A stretch of DNA of 64,000 nucleotides from Rothia sp. ZJ932. Its GTDB lineage: Bacteria > Actinomycetota > Actinomycetes > Actinomycetales > Micrococcaceae. A program made the position numbers and the translations under genes. How positions within the stretch are numbered: the first letter of the stretch is position 1; every line of letters starts with the position of its first letter. Where the stretch lies: assembly GCF_016924835.1 (NCBI RefSeq), contig NZ_CP070480.1, positions 124,001-188,000 on the forward strand, given 5' to 3'. The notes below the pieces were generated by a model that saw only the letters and a list, made by a program, of their open reading frames with translations, was not told the origin of the DNA and made no database searches. Below are positions 46,334-54,855 of this stretch, piece by piece.

Positions 46334-46743
46334 GTTCCAGATTTTCCCATCTACTCAAACGGAACAAAACCTGGGACACTTCAGTCGCGTTCCTTGGCGG
46401 GTTGGCGCTCAATGAGGGATTGGGTGCTGGAAACGTACCAACGTAACATGGCCGGATCTACTTTAAGAGTGCCCTCTACCCAAATGGTGTAGATGTACCA
46501 GGCTAGTTCTCTATCGGCGAGGCTGTACCCGGTGCGGTAGTCGTAGGTTTTGTTGGAATAGAGGTAGTTGGAGTTGCGGACGAAGACCCGATTGTTAGGT
46601 TCTTGATCGAGTCTGTAGACCGGTTGCTGCCAGTCTGCAGGTACTTTTTCCCAGGCTGCTCCCCAGGAACGGTTCGAGACAGGTTCCTCCGGTGCGGGGA
46701 AGGCTAGTACATTGTGCTGTGCCATGATTCTAGTTACTCTCTT

Positions 46744-47988
46744 CTACTCTGCGGTATGGTTTTCCCAGCCGGTTGCGTACTCTTTCCAGCTACTGATTGA
46801 TTTGAGTTCTGCATCTTCTGTTACCCACCCGTAGGTGTTCAGAGTGGTTTGGATGTCTTGGTGCCCAAGCCGGCGCATGACAATATGCGGTGGTGCCCCA
46901 GATAAGAGGAGGGCGGTGGCGTGGGTGTGTCTGAACCAGTGTGGTGTCCATGCCGGGTTCACCTTATCCCCTAGTTTTTTCTTCAATCGGCGTACTAGGT
47001 CGTAGACGTTGGTTTGGGTTAGTGCGGAGAAGGGTTCTTTCGCGTTATACCCATTGACCAGGATGAAGTGCTGGCTGAGTTCATCTATCACTAGGTCAAT
47101 GTTGTTTTCCATGAGTTCCCAGACGTAGGCAGAGTAGAGGGAGGCTAGGTCATCGCCTATGTAGATGCGGCGTTCGTAGCGTGCTTTGACACGGGAGCCT
47201 CCGGGGTGGTCTTGGCGAGGTATTACGTCAATATAGGGCTGCACTCCGGAGGTGATGTTTATGTCATTGTGTCGTAGGGAGAGAGCTTCGCCGAGGCGTA
47301 TGCCGGTTTCCGCCAGAGTGGCGAAGAGGAATCGGTTTCGGACTCCTTGCATTGAGGCTTTCCAATATCCGTATTCATCTTGCACAGCGCAAGCATCCAG
47401 GAGGGTTTTGATCTCGGCGGGAGTTAGTACGGGGGTGCGGGTTTTGTTCCCTGTGCGAATTTTGAACACTGGGGAACGGGATGGCTTTTTATCGGCTACA
47501 CCCGTAAGGAATCCTTTGTAGGATGATCCGTAGCGGTTTCCGTGGTGGGAAGTGACGGATAGATAAGCAGTGTCGTTGCCGGTGTGTTGGGCGTGAAATT
47601 TGTAGAAGGCGGTCACGGCAGCAATTTTTAGTCCGATAGTAGCTGGTGAGCGTAGGGGTTCTGGTTCTTTACCGATGTGGGGTGTGCCTGGTGTTAGCCC
47701 GGTTTTGAGCCAGTGGGCGAAGCTGGCGATGGTGAGGTTATTGGGTTCTTCCCAGTGGGTGTCGGTGGTTTCGAGGAAGTTGAGCCATTGGGTGAGGGCG
47801 GTGGCGTAGGTGGTGATGGTGTTTGGTGAGGTTTCTTGGTAGGGCAGGAAGGTGAGGTATTTGTGTGCGGGAGGGAAGGGTAGGTAATCAGGGCCGATGA
47901 TGGTGAGGGTTTTTGCACCGTTGGGGTGTTGTATTTTTTTGGGTTTTATACATGTGCTTATATCTTCTCTTGCGCGATGCTTTTTCAC
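46744..47988 (-). CDS. TnpA-like tyrosine recombinase of a Tn554-type element
   Basis: A 414-aa site-specific recombinase. An N-terminal SAM-like core-binding domain (residues about 35-150, TITTYATALTQWLNFL) precedes the catalytic domain. The latter has Arg in AETGIRLGEALSLR, H-x-x-R in HWFRHTHATALLL, and GHQDIQTTLNTYGW with the nucleophile Tyr. It is somewhat longer than TnpA of Tn554 (361 aa). The tnpB gene starts 18 nt after its stop, so tnpA-tnpB-tnpC form an operon. It appears intact although tnpB is not. Confidence 0.85.
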   Translation of the reverse strand: MKKHRAREDISTCIKPKKIQHPNGAKTLTIIGPDYLPFPPAHKYLTFLPYQETSPNTITTYATALTQWLNFLETTDTHWEEPNNLTIASFAHWLKTGLTPGTPHIGKEPEPLRSPATIGLKIAAVTAFYKFHAQHTGNDTAYLSVTSHHGNRYGSSYKGFLTGVADKKPSRSPVFKIRTGNKTRTPVLTPAEIKTLLDACAVQDEYGYWKASMQGVRNRFLFATLAETGIRLGEALSLRHNDINITSGVQPYIDVIPRQDHPGGSRVKARYERRIYIGDDLASLYSAYVWELMENNIDLVIDELSQHFILVNGYNAKEPFSALTQTNVYDLVRRLKKKLGDKVNPAWTPHWFRHTHATALLLSGAPPHIVMRRLGHQDIQTTLNTYGWVTEDAELKSISSWKEYATGWENHTAE

Positions 47989-48066
47989 CTGTTAGCTTTA
48001 ATCCCAGGAAACTTTCTGAGAAACTTTTTTACATAAAAATCGTACCGCCCGAGGAAGGCGAAAGCA

Positions 48067-48882
48067 ATGCAGATTGAGCAAGACGATGTTGCGGAACTAC
48101 TAGCAAACGATGGCACGCTTACCGTTATTGAAGAGATGACTGCCTGCCTCATGTATGCCCACGCTCAAAACTATGCTGAATTCGAGCAGAGAACCGCAGG
48201 ATGGGACCCTGAGGACAAAAAGGCCTACCTTAATCAAACTAGATCACTCTCCGCCAGCTCGCTCACTCTTATTCTCATCAAGCGTCTTGCTAGAATCCGC
48301 CATGCGAAGGAGCTAAACCCACTAAACCTTTGGCACAACGACTGGTTCGAGTTTCGACATAAAGAGGTTCAAATCTATCTTCTGCGTAGCACCTCCACTA
48401 GATCCGACCGCAAAAAAGAGCTGCCCATTATCAACACCATCAAAAATGACAAAGCCAATCTTTTTGATGAATCCGGCGACAGGTCAGCAGATATTTACCG
48501 CTCACGTATTTCAGATAAGCTCTTATCTGTTGATAATGAACCCCTCTATTGTCAGCTGAAATACACCGTGGGCAGAAACGGGATGCTGACAAAAGCTGTA
48601 TTCTCAGCTCAAACCATCTCCTTAGATCACCCAATCTTTGCCTACACCCTCGATCTAGGACAAGTGCAAGAATTACTAAAAGAACTCCTTTCGAGTGATC
48701 CTGAGATTTTCGCACCGGCCACGTTGCTGCGACAGAACACCATTCCTTCGCCAGCTGCACAGACCCATCAACTGTCCCCAGTCGAGGCTGAGGAAGTGGG
48801 GCGTGAACTCGATACCCACAGCGCTCCTGCGCTTGCTCCAACGCGAGAAGAAGATCAGCATAGGGGTCGTAAGAGCTCGTAA
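48067..48882 (+). CDS. Unrecognised 271-aa island protein paired with an ImmA/IrrE gene
   Basis: I do not recognise this protein. It is soluble, with no signal peptide or membrane helix. The N-terminal 90 residues look helical (VAELLANDG, IEEMTACLMYAHAQNYAEFEQR, SSLTLILIKRLARIRHAKEL). The middle looks mixed alpha/beta (HKEVQIYLLRS, EPLYCQLKYTVGRNGMLTKAVFS), and the last 50 residues are polar and probably disordered. GAGGAAGGCGAAAGC precedes ATG 48067. It is divergent from tnpA and 155 nt upstream of an Xre-ImmA/IrrE gene on the same strand, an arrangement seen in toxin-antitoxin and defence pairs; that role is only inferred. Confidence 0.7.
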   Translation: MQIEQDDVAELLANDGTLTVIEEMTACLMYAHAQNYAEFEQRTAGWDPEDKKAYLNQTRSLSASSLTLILIKRLARIRHAKELNPLNLWHNDWFEFRHKEVQIYLLRSTSTRSDRKKELPIINTIKNDKANLFDESGDRSADIYRSRISDKLLSVDNEPLYCQLKYTVGRNGMLTKAVFSAQTISLDHPIFAYTLDLGQVQELLKELLSSDPEIFAPATLLRQNTIPSPAAQTHQLSPVEAEEVGRELDTHSAPALAPTREEDQHRGRKSS

Positions 48883-48958
48883 TTACCTTTTCTGAAACCC
48901 GAAAAACCTATCTTTTTGTTTCCTTGATAGATTAATATGTGTAATATAGAGCGTTTGC

Positions 48959-48981
48959 AAAAACCGGTATACAAGGTTTTT
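48959..48981. promoter_or_regulatory. Short dyad upstream of the Xre-ImmA/IrrE gene
   Basis: AAAAACC (48959-48965) and GGTTTTT (48975-48981), in an AT-rich spacer with TAATAT at 48942-48947. It could be a weak terminator for the 271-aa gene or an operator for the Xre protein. Confidence 0.35.
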
Positions 48982-49037
48982 CAGACTTTCTTTTAACAAC
49001 GCACCATGTACTCCATCAAGGAAGGGTAGGTACTGAC

Positions 49038-50204
49038 ATGAGCCCCTCAGTTCATCCGGTGGAACACCCTGATACAATCCCTCAACCTCTGTCTCTTATC
49101 CCTAGAGAAAAAGAACTTGTAGCTGTTCCCGAAACCGTTAAACTGTTGCGTTTGCGCAGAGGTTTCACTCTTGAAGCTGCCTCAGCTCAGATAGGTAAAC
49201 AAAAGGGGTGGGCTTCTAAGATTGAACGCGGAAATTTAGAGCTGAAAGGCGAAGATCTTGAGAGTTACGCTGAGATCCTCGATGTGCATGTAAAACTCCT
49301 AACGATTGAGCTTCCAATGGTTGATGCTGAGGGGATGATGTTCCGCAAATACCGGACGCCCAAGAAAACGGTAAATATGCTTGAAGCGGAAGCTTCTCTG
49401 CGGTTACATGTGGTTAATCGGTTGCTCGAAATCTCTAATCAGCCCTCGGCTCCGCTTTTTGAGCAGATTGCGGCTAATAACAACCATCAGGTGGTAGAAG
49501 CTGCACGTCAAACCCGTGCCCGATGGGGTATACCTCCCGATGCCCCTGTTGGCAATTTAACTGGGTATCTTGAGCGAGACGGTATTTTCCTTACCTTCCT
49601 TCCCTTAGATGTTGAGAAGGTCAACGGGGTTACTTATTGGCATGATGAACAGACTCCGCCTCTGATGATGCTCACTAGAAAAACTATTGATAATACTAAA
49701 CGTTTCACGATGGCTCATGAGTTCGCGCATCTGGTGCTTGATAAGTATTCGTCTAGGCTTGATTCTCCTAAGGCGGTTGAGGCTCGTGCTGATTTGTTTG
49801 CGGGTGAGCTTTTAGCACCTTATGAGGTTGTTCGGGGGCAGTTCTTTTCTTTGAACACTGGGGATGTGGACGGTCTTATCAATCTTGCTCGTTATTGGGG
49901 GTTGCATCCTAAGAGTTTTGTGACCAGAGCATCGATTCATGGGGATATTAGTAAGGATCAGGCTTCGTCTTGGTATAAGAATTTGGGTGGGATTACTAAG
50001 AGTCGTATTGAGAATGAGTTTCCTGCTTATCCTGTGCGCTTTAATGCTCTTGGGAAAATTACGGATTATCTCAATAAGTATCACTGGAATATGGCTTCTG
50101 TGTTGTCTGAGGTTCTTGTGCGTAGAAGTGATTTTGAGCAGCTTGTTGGTGTTGATAATTCGTTGTCTTATGGCGCGGGCCGACCTAATTTTAGGGTTGT
50201 ATAA
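49038..50204 (+). CDS. Xre-type HTH fused to ImmA/IrrE metalloprotease
   Basis: A 388-aa two-domain protein. Residues about 30-90 form a Cro/C1 helix-turn-helix (LRLRRGFTLEAASAQIGKQK, then SKIERGNLELKGEDLESYAEIL). The C-terminal M78 peptidase domain carries the zinc motif HEFAHLVLD (HExxH) near residue 230, with ARADLFAGELLAP downstream supplying the third ligand region. ImmA/IrrE proteases cut repressors in phage, ICE and stress switches; HTH-fused versions also act as antitoxins in defence modules. It follows the unknown 271-aa gene. AAGGAAGGG precedes ATG 49038. The codon use changes towards T-rich near the 3' end. Confidence 0.85.
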   Translation: MSPSVHPVEHPDTIPQPLSLIPREKELVAVPETVKLLRLRRGFTLEAASAQIGKQKGWASKIERGNLELKGEDLESYAEILDVHVKLLTIELPMVDAEGMMFRKYRTPKKTVNMLEAEASLRLHVVNRLLEISNQPSAPLFEQIAANNNHQVVEAARQTRARWGIPPDAPVGNLTGYLERDGIFLTFLPLDVEKVNGVTYWHDEQTPPLMMLTRKTIDNTKRFTMAHEFAHLVLDKYSSRLDSPKAVEARADLFAGELLAPYEVVRGQFFSLNTGDVDGLINLARYWGLHPKSFVTRASIHGDISKDQASSWYKNLGGITKSRIENEFPAYPVRFNALGKITDYLNKYHWNMASVLSEVLVRRSDFEQLVGVDNSLSYGAGRPNFRVV

Positions 50205-50221
50205 GGGTCTGTGAATAAGGG

Positions 50222-50256
50222 ATGTCCTCTAGTGTGTTGCTGGAGGACATTTTTTA
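50222..50256 (+). terminator. Terminator after the ImmA/IrrE gene
   Basis: ATGTCCTC (50222-50229) pairs with GAGGACAT (50243-50250), followed by TTTTTT. Confidence 0.85.
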
Positions 50257-50462
50257 TTGGCGTCGAATGGATTCTGCGGCTGTTTATCTGGGGTTGACGT
50301 TGTTCTAGGTACTGCATATAACCCTGTTACCCAAGTGATAATTCTTCTTATATTCCAACTTGGGTTACTTTATTCCCGCTACTTAAAGAACTATAGATAA
50401 CATCAGCAGTTTAGATTCTGCAAGTCTGCTGTTTTTACCGGTATGCACCTGCAAAAACCTTG
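50257..50462. other. Right junction of the mobile island
   Basis: No gene. AT-rich, with dyads ACCCAAGT/ACTTGGGT (about 50331-50366) and CAGCAG/CTGCTG followed by T5 (about 50407-50438). The island edge probably lies here; host-like composition resumes at the PadR gene. Confidence 0.4.
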
Positions 50463-50819
50463 TCAGGGGAGGTTTTCCCTCTGGATCAGGTGCTCTGTAA
50501 TCCGCTCTAGGTAGAGTTGCCCGGCTGGGGTAAGCGTGAAATCTTTGCGTTTGGCGCCGGTGCCGGGCACGCTTGCAGGGGTGACGGCAAGTAAATCTGA
50601 GGACGAGAGGCGTTTGAGGGTGCGGTAGAGTCCGCGTTCGGTGATGGTCCAACCGGTGTGCTGTTCGAATTTCAGCTGAATATCACTTGCTGAAATGGGG
50701 CCGTGTGTTTTGACGATGCGTAGCAAAACCAGGGTGGTTACTGACTTTTTATAGACTTCTGCCCACGAGGCGGCGAGTTCTTCTACCCATTCACGCTCTG
50801 CCGAGCCAAGCGCGCTCAC
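50463..50819 (-). CDS. PadR-like winged-helix regulator
   Basis: A 118-aa winged-helix protein. The DNA-binding core spans residues 25-105 (VTTLVLLRIVKTHGPISASDIQ, GLYRTLKRLSSSDLL, KRKDFTLTPAGQLYLERI), the typical PadR arrangement. GTG 50819 overlaps the repaired stop of the upstream membrane gene (GTGA), so the two formed an operon in which the regulator controlled a small membrane protein. Confidence 0.78.
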   Translation of the reverse strand: MSALGSAEREWVEELAASWAEVYKKSVTTLVLLRIVKTHGPISASDIQLKFEQHTGWTITERGLYRTLKRLSSSDLLAVTPASVPGTGAKRKDFTLTPAGQLYLERITEHLIQRENLP

Positions 50820-51276
50820 GAGATTTTCTCTGAGCCAAGCACGCTTGATGCCTCAAAGCCACGTGCGCCGATGACAGCGAACACGTGAATGAGTAAACCG
50901 ATACCCCAGAACGCTCCCATGCCTACTGCTGACCCACCCCAGCGAGCAAGGAGTTATAGGCATCTCAATTTCCCTTGAGCCAGCGGCGATTGCGAAATGT
51001 GTGAGGTTGGTAGAGACTAACAGGGTGTAGGTGAAAGCGTTAACAATGAGCCCGCCGAAGCGTAGGCGGTCAAGCCCCTTGCCATAAAGAAGTGCGTACA
51101 GTCCCATGAGGAGAGCAACAAGGCCTGTGCCTCCTGCCAGAATGATGAGGGTGAAATCGGGGGGGGGCGAAAAATATTGCCGTGTGCATGGTGAGCGTAA
51201 TCGCCGTAATGGTAAGACAGTAGGGCATGAGTGTCTTGAGCGCGGCGTCTGGGCTGGTGTGGCTGAAGCGTGTCAT
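50816..51276 (-). pseudogene. Frameshifted small membrane protein upstream of padR
   Basis: When repaired it is about 153 aa with four helices (LMPYCLTITAITLTMHTAIFF, LIILAGGTGLVALLMGLYALLY, VNAFTYTLLVSTNLTHFAI, GAFWGIGLLIHVFAVIGARG). The first frame is lost at a run of nine G on the plus strand (51159-51167; C9 in sense). One C fewer restores FAPPDFTLII. A second frameshift lies near 50940-50955, where RWGGSAVGMGAFWGIG continues in the next frame. The final stop overlaps the padR start. A G9 run could also be a slippage (phase) site, but the second lesion argues that the gene is dead. Confidence 0.7.
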
Positions 51277-51367
51277 TGGGGCTCTAAAGATCTGTGTACC
51301 TTTCGTGCATTGGAAAATTTGCCGTCAAGTTTTTTAGCGAGTTACTTGCACAGTAAAGCATTCTCGG

Positions 51368-51629
51368 GTGTCTTCTGAAAGAAATAGAGGCAAAAAAGAA
51401 GAAAGAGAGCATCACGAGTTCGCAACAAATACCGGCTATTAGCCCCGGCAAGATTTTGTTCGTGCTGATGGTGCCGCTTTTCATGGTGCTGGCTGCCGTC
51501 TCAGCGGTCAATGTGGCGATGACGCCTATGGCGCGTTCCCTCACCGCGTCCTTCGCTGCGATTTCTGTGCTGGTGCTGGGCGGTCTTTACTTTGCGGTGA
51601 AGGATCGCAAACGCGAGCTGCGCGAGTAA
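51368..51629 (+). pseudogene. Small two-helix membrane protein, frame broken at an A6 run
   Basis: From GTG 51368 the frame reads SSERNRGKKEE and stops after 24 codons. One A fewer in the run at 51392-51397 gives GKKKKESITSSQQ, then two helices (KILFVLMVPLFMVLAAVSAV, LTASFAAISVLVLGGLYFAV) and a basic end KDRKRELRE before TAA 51627-51629. The second frame has no usual start codon of its own before the helices. It may be a real gene with an indel or a sequencing slip. Confidence 0.55.
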
Positions 51630-51644
51630 GCCGCCGCTTAAAAA

Positions 51645-51714
51645 GTTCTCCCCGGGGTTATTTACATTTCCCTCTACTTTATACACGGGAAAAGTAAATA
51701 ACCCCGGGGAGAAC
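51645..51714. terminator. Bidirectional terminator
   Basis: Perfect 21-bp arms (51645-51665 / 51694-51714) with a 28-nt loop between convergent genes. Confidence 0.8.
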
Positions 51715-51726
51715 CGGAGGGGTACT

Positions 51727-53334
51727 TTAGGCTTGCAGCCCGAAGATCCAGACTGCCAGGGTCATGGTGACCAGGGTAATGAGCACAATACCGATGAGAT
51801 TGAGCCAAAGGCCGCCCTTAACCATCTGCCCGATGGAAACGTAACCCGAACCGTAGGCGATAGCGTTCGGCGGGGTGGCTACCGGCAGCATGAAGGCGCA
51901 GGTTGCAGCCAGCGCTACGGGAATAGCTAGCAGCATGGGGTCGAAGCCCATACCGATGGCTACACCACCGGCAACGGGCAAGAAAGTTGCCGCAGTTGCA
52001 GTGTTTGAGGTCAGCTCGGTCAAGAAGATGATGCCTGCGGTGAAGAGAATAACCAGCAGTAGAACTGAAATGCCTTCAAGACCGGCAACCGATGAACCGA
52101 TCCAATCGGTCAAACCTGATGACGAGAACTGTGATGACAGTGCCAGACCGCCGCCGAAGAGCAACAGGACGCCCCAGGGTAGCTGTAGCGCGGTATCCCA
52201 GTCGAGCAGACGGACGCCCTTTTTGCCGGCTGAGCCAGCGGGCAGCAGGAAGAGCAGAATACCTACAATAATAGCGATGCCGGCGTCTGAAATCATGGGC
52301 TTGTCGAAGAGAATCGGTACGAAGATCCATGCCAGTGCTGCCAGTACGAAGATGATAAGGACGCGAATTTCTCCGGAGCTCATCTTGCCGAGTTTGGTGT
52401 ATTCGTTGGCGATGAGTTCTTTACCGCCGGGGATGTCATCGATTTCAGGTTTGAAGACGACTTTGGTGAGCATGAACCAGCAGATGAACATCATGACGAC
52501 CGCCAGGGGAACGCCCACGATCATCCACTGACCGAAGCCGATTTCGACGCCGTGGGTGTCTGCCATGTAACCAGCCAGCAGGGTGTTTGGGGGTGTGCCG
52601 ATGAGGGTGCCGAGTGAGCCGATGGATGCTGCGTAGGCGATGCCGAGCATGAGCGCGGTGCCGAAGTTGGATTTGACGATGTCTTCAGCGCCGCCGCCTG
52701 CTGTAGTGCGCGGGTGCTGAATCTGACCGATGAGGGTGAGCACTGAAATGCCGATGGGCAGCATCATGACTGCGGTTGCGGTGTTTGAAACCCACATGGA
52801 GAGAAAACCGGTAGCAACCATGAAGCCCGCAACCATGGAGGAGGGCTTGGTTCCCATCATTTTCAGTGTCAGTAGGGCGATGCGGCGGTGCAGGTTCCAG
52901 CGCTGCATAGAGAGCGCCAGCAAGAAGCCACCCATGAAGAGGAAGATGATGCTGTTGCCGTAGGATGCGCCGATGTCGTTGATCTTGACTTCTGAGTTGA
53001 GGGTGGGAAAGATCGCCAGTGGCAACAATGCTGTTGCCGGGATGGGCAGTGCTTCGGTCATCCACCAGCCACCCATGAGGATTGCGGTGGCTGCGGTGAG
53101 CTTGGCGCCGTGGGGAACGTCGGCGGGCATAATGAAGTAGATTGCCAGTGCGAGCAGGGGAGCGCCGATCAAGCCGATGAAGCGTTTGGTGCGTTCACTG
53201 CTGTCGATTTCTTCTGACTGGGCACCGCGTGAAAGCTGAACTTGCCCGATTGCTTGGGTGGGAATGGGTTCGTAGTTCTTGAGGTGGTCACCCACCATGT
53301 GGGGGTGCTCAGCGTGTTTTTCGTCGTGGTGCAC
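51727..53334 (-). CDS. DASS (SLC13) family anion:Na+ symporter
   Basis: A 535-aa membrane transporter with about 12 helices, probably importing dicarboxylates or citrate with sodium. The two SNT motifs that bind Na+ and substrate are visible (WVSNTATAVMMLPIG near residue 185, ELTSNTATAATFLPV near residue 445), and GTPPNTLLAGY lies in the first repeat. The N-terminus is a His-rich cytosolic stretch of about 45 residues. GTG 53334 is preceded by AAGGAG. Its substrate cannot be assigned. Confidence 0.88.
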   Translation of the reverse strand: MHHDEKHAEHPHMVGDHLKNYEPIPTQAIGQVQLSRGAQSEEIDSSERTKRFIGLIGAPLLALAIYFIMPADVPHGAKLTAATAILMGGWWMTEALPIPATALLPLAIFPTLNSEVKINDIGASYGNSIIFLFMGGFLLALSMQRWNLHRRIALLTLKMMGTKPSSMVAGFMVATGFLSMWVSNTATAVMMLPIGISVLTLIGQIQHPRTTAGGGAEDIVKSNFGTALMLGIAYAASIGSLGTLIGTPPNTLLAGYMADTHGVEIGFGQWMIVGVPLAVVMMFICWFMLTKVVFKPEIDDIPGGKELIANEYTKLGKMSSGEIRVLIIFVLAALAWIFVPILFDKPMISDAGIAIIVGILLFLLPAGSAGKKGVRLLDWDTALQLPWGVLLLFGGGLALSSQFSSSGLTDWIGSSVAGLEGISVLLLVILFTAGIIFLTELTSNTATAATFLPVAGGVAIGMGFDPMLLAIPVALAATCAFMLPVATPPNAIAYGSGYVSIGQMVKGGLWLNLIGIVLITLVTMTLAVWIFGLQA

Positions 53335-53782
53335 GTGAGGGCTCCTTTGCTAAGTGTGTGTGGGCATCAGTGGATGCTTTCATACCTTAACCGAGAAAGA
53401 TGAGTCGGTGATGAAAATAAGGTGCAGGTTTCTTCATCTGGGCGTGTTGCGCGTAACAAAACTTTCGGTAATGACAGGGGTGTGCGCGTCCGCCTGTTTT
53501 TCAGTGCTGGTGGGCGGTGGTTAAGCGTGCGGACGCGGCTAGGTGAGGAATATTGAGATGAGGTTTTTTGACCCCTAGGTAGGTGGGGTAAATGCAGCCT
53601 TAAAACCTGTTATTAAGTGGGTTTATGTGCGATTTTTTGCCCGTGGACTGAGGGCTTTTGCGCTTAACTTGGTAGACTTGAAGAAGGCAGGGGCGCGCCC
53701 TCACCGCACGGTAAGTACGCGACCCGAGTAACTACACAGACTCATCAACCAGGCGAGTCATAATCCAATTCAAGGAGTCAGC
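53335..53782. other. Spacer between the symporter gene and fba
   Basis: No gene. It contains GCGTCCGCC (53486-53494) and GCGGACGC (53529-53536) motif copies. A likely fba promoter is TAGACT at 53673-53678 with TGG before it (extended -10); no good -35 is seen. That would give a leader of about 100 nt. Confidence 0.5.
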
Positions 53783-54808
53783 ATGCCTATTGCAACCCCG
53801 GAAGTCTACGCAGAAATGCTCGACAACGCGAAGAACAAGGGCTTCGCGTACCCCGCAGTTAACGTCACTTCATCACAGACCCTGAACGCTGCTATCCAGG
53901 GCTTCGCAGAAGCTGGCTCAGACGGCATCATTCAGGCATCAACCGGTGGTGCTGCGTACTGGTCAGGCGCTTCAAAGAAGCACATGGTTACCGGTGCGTT
54001 GGCTATGGCTGCTTACGCTCGTGTTATTGCTGAACAGTACGATGTGAACATTGCGCTACACACCGACCACTGCCCTCAGGACAAGCTAGATGAGTACCTG
54101 CTGCCCCTGCTCGCAGAGTCAGAGAAGGCTGTTGCTCGCGGCAAAGACCCCATCTTCAACTCACACATGTGGGACGGCTCAGCAATCGCGCTGGACGAGA
54201 ACCTGAAGATCGCTCAAGATATTCTGGCTCGTACCAACAAGGCGAAGATCGTTCTTGAGGTTGAGATTGGTGCTGTGGGTGGCGAGGAAGACGGCGTTGA
54301 AGGCGCTATCGATGACACTCTCTACACCACCATCGAGGACGCGCAGAAGACTGTTGACGCTCTTGGTTTGGGTGAGAACGGTCGCTACATGGCAGCACTG
54401 ACCTTCGGTAACGTTCACGGTGTATACAAGCCCGGTAACGTTCACTTGCGCCCCGAGTTGCTGAAGGAAATTCAGGACGCTATCGGTAAGAAGTATGGCA
54501 AGGACAAGCCTTTCGACCTCGTATTCCACGGTGGTTCAGGTTCAACTGAGCAGGAAATCGCTGACGCTGTTAAGTACGGTGTTATCAAGATGAACATCGA
54601 TACTGACACCCAGTACGCTTACACCCGCCCCGTTGTTGCTCACATGTTCAGCAACTATGACGGTGTGCTTAAGGTTGATGGCGAAGTTGGTAACAAGAAG
54701 ACTTATGATCCCCGAGTATGGGGTGCTGCTGCTGAAAAAGGTATGGCTGCTCGCGTTGTTGAAGCTGCAGCTCAGCTCGGTTCAACCGGCACTTCACTCG
54801 GCAAGTAA
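53783..54808 (+). CDS. fba: Class II fructose-bisphosphate aldolase
   Basis: A 341-aa zinc enzyme cleaving fructose-1,6-bisphosphate in glycolysis and gluconeogenesis. Zn ligands and active-site blocks are clear: ALHTDHCPQDK, FNSHMWDGSAI, EVEIGAVGGEEDG, FGNVHGVYKPG and VFHGGSGSTEQE. The length matches actinobacterial Fba. AAGGAG precedes ATG 53783. Codon use is highly biased, as in a strongly expressed gene. A DUF3151 gene lies downstream, as in many Actinobacteria. Confidence 0.96.
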   Translation: MPIATPEVYAEMLDNAKNKGFAYPAVNVTSSQTLNAAIQGFAEAGSDGIIQASTGGAAYWSGASKKHMVTGALAMAAYARVIAEQYDVNIALHTDHCPQDKLDEYLLPLLAESEKAVARGKDPIFNSHMWDGSAIALDENLKIAQDILARTNKAKIVLEVEIGAVGGEEDGVEGAIDDTLYTTIEDAQKTVDALGLGENGRYMAALTFGNVHGVYKPGNVHLRPELLKEIQDAIGKKYGKDKPFDLVFHGGSGSTEQEIADAVKYGVIKMNIDTDTQYAYTRPVVAHMFSNYDGVLKVDGEVGNKKTYDPRVWGAAAEKGMAARVVEAAAQLGSTGTSLGK

Positions 54809-54855
54809 AGTGCGTGAGCCCCGGTGAGGCTCGCAAGAGCGCTTTACTTGCCTGG

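Larger units (their letters stand above)
45077..46383 (-). mobile_element. IS3-family insertion sequence, copy B (inverted relative to copy A)
   Basis: 1307 bp, with the same ends and same encoded proteins as copy A, in the opposite orientation. It is flanked by GTCGCG on both sides (45071-45076 and 46384-46389), a 6-bp target duplication inside tnpB. Confidence 0.94.
43214..46725 (-). pseudogene. TnpB-like tyrosine recombinase split by IS copy B
   Basis: The N-terminal part (46725-46384) and the C-terminal part (45076-43214) are one gene interrupted by the 1307-bp IS copy B. Removing the IS and one copy of its 6-bp target repeat (GTCGCG on the plus strand) joins AKERD to TYSLANIEPYR in frame and gives 732 aa. 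The catalytic domain holds Arg in LTGRRASEIL, HRLRHTRATELL (H-x-x-R), and GHRSPEMTMRYAE with the nucleophile Tyr. A CxxC-type region (PPTQSCDKGNACLPCGAF) follows, as in TnpB of Tn554 (630 aa). The C-terminal fragment can only start from IS-derived codons. The interrupted enzyme is likely dead. Confidence 0.85.

Noticed and set aside
38377-46383. A composite transposon formed by the two IS copies around the restriction genes
   Set aside because: The outer flanks (tctttc and GTCGCG) do not match, while copy B has its own target repeat inside tnpB, so the copies inserted independently.
38248-50330. GGGTTATAT near 38249 and ATATAACCC near 50315 as ends of the island
   Set aside because: A 9-bp inverted match between two 250-bp AT-rich spacers is expected by chance about once in two to four trials, and Tn554-type elements do not have terminal inverted repeats.
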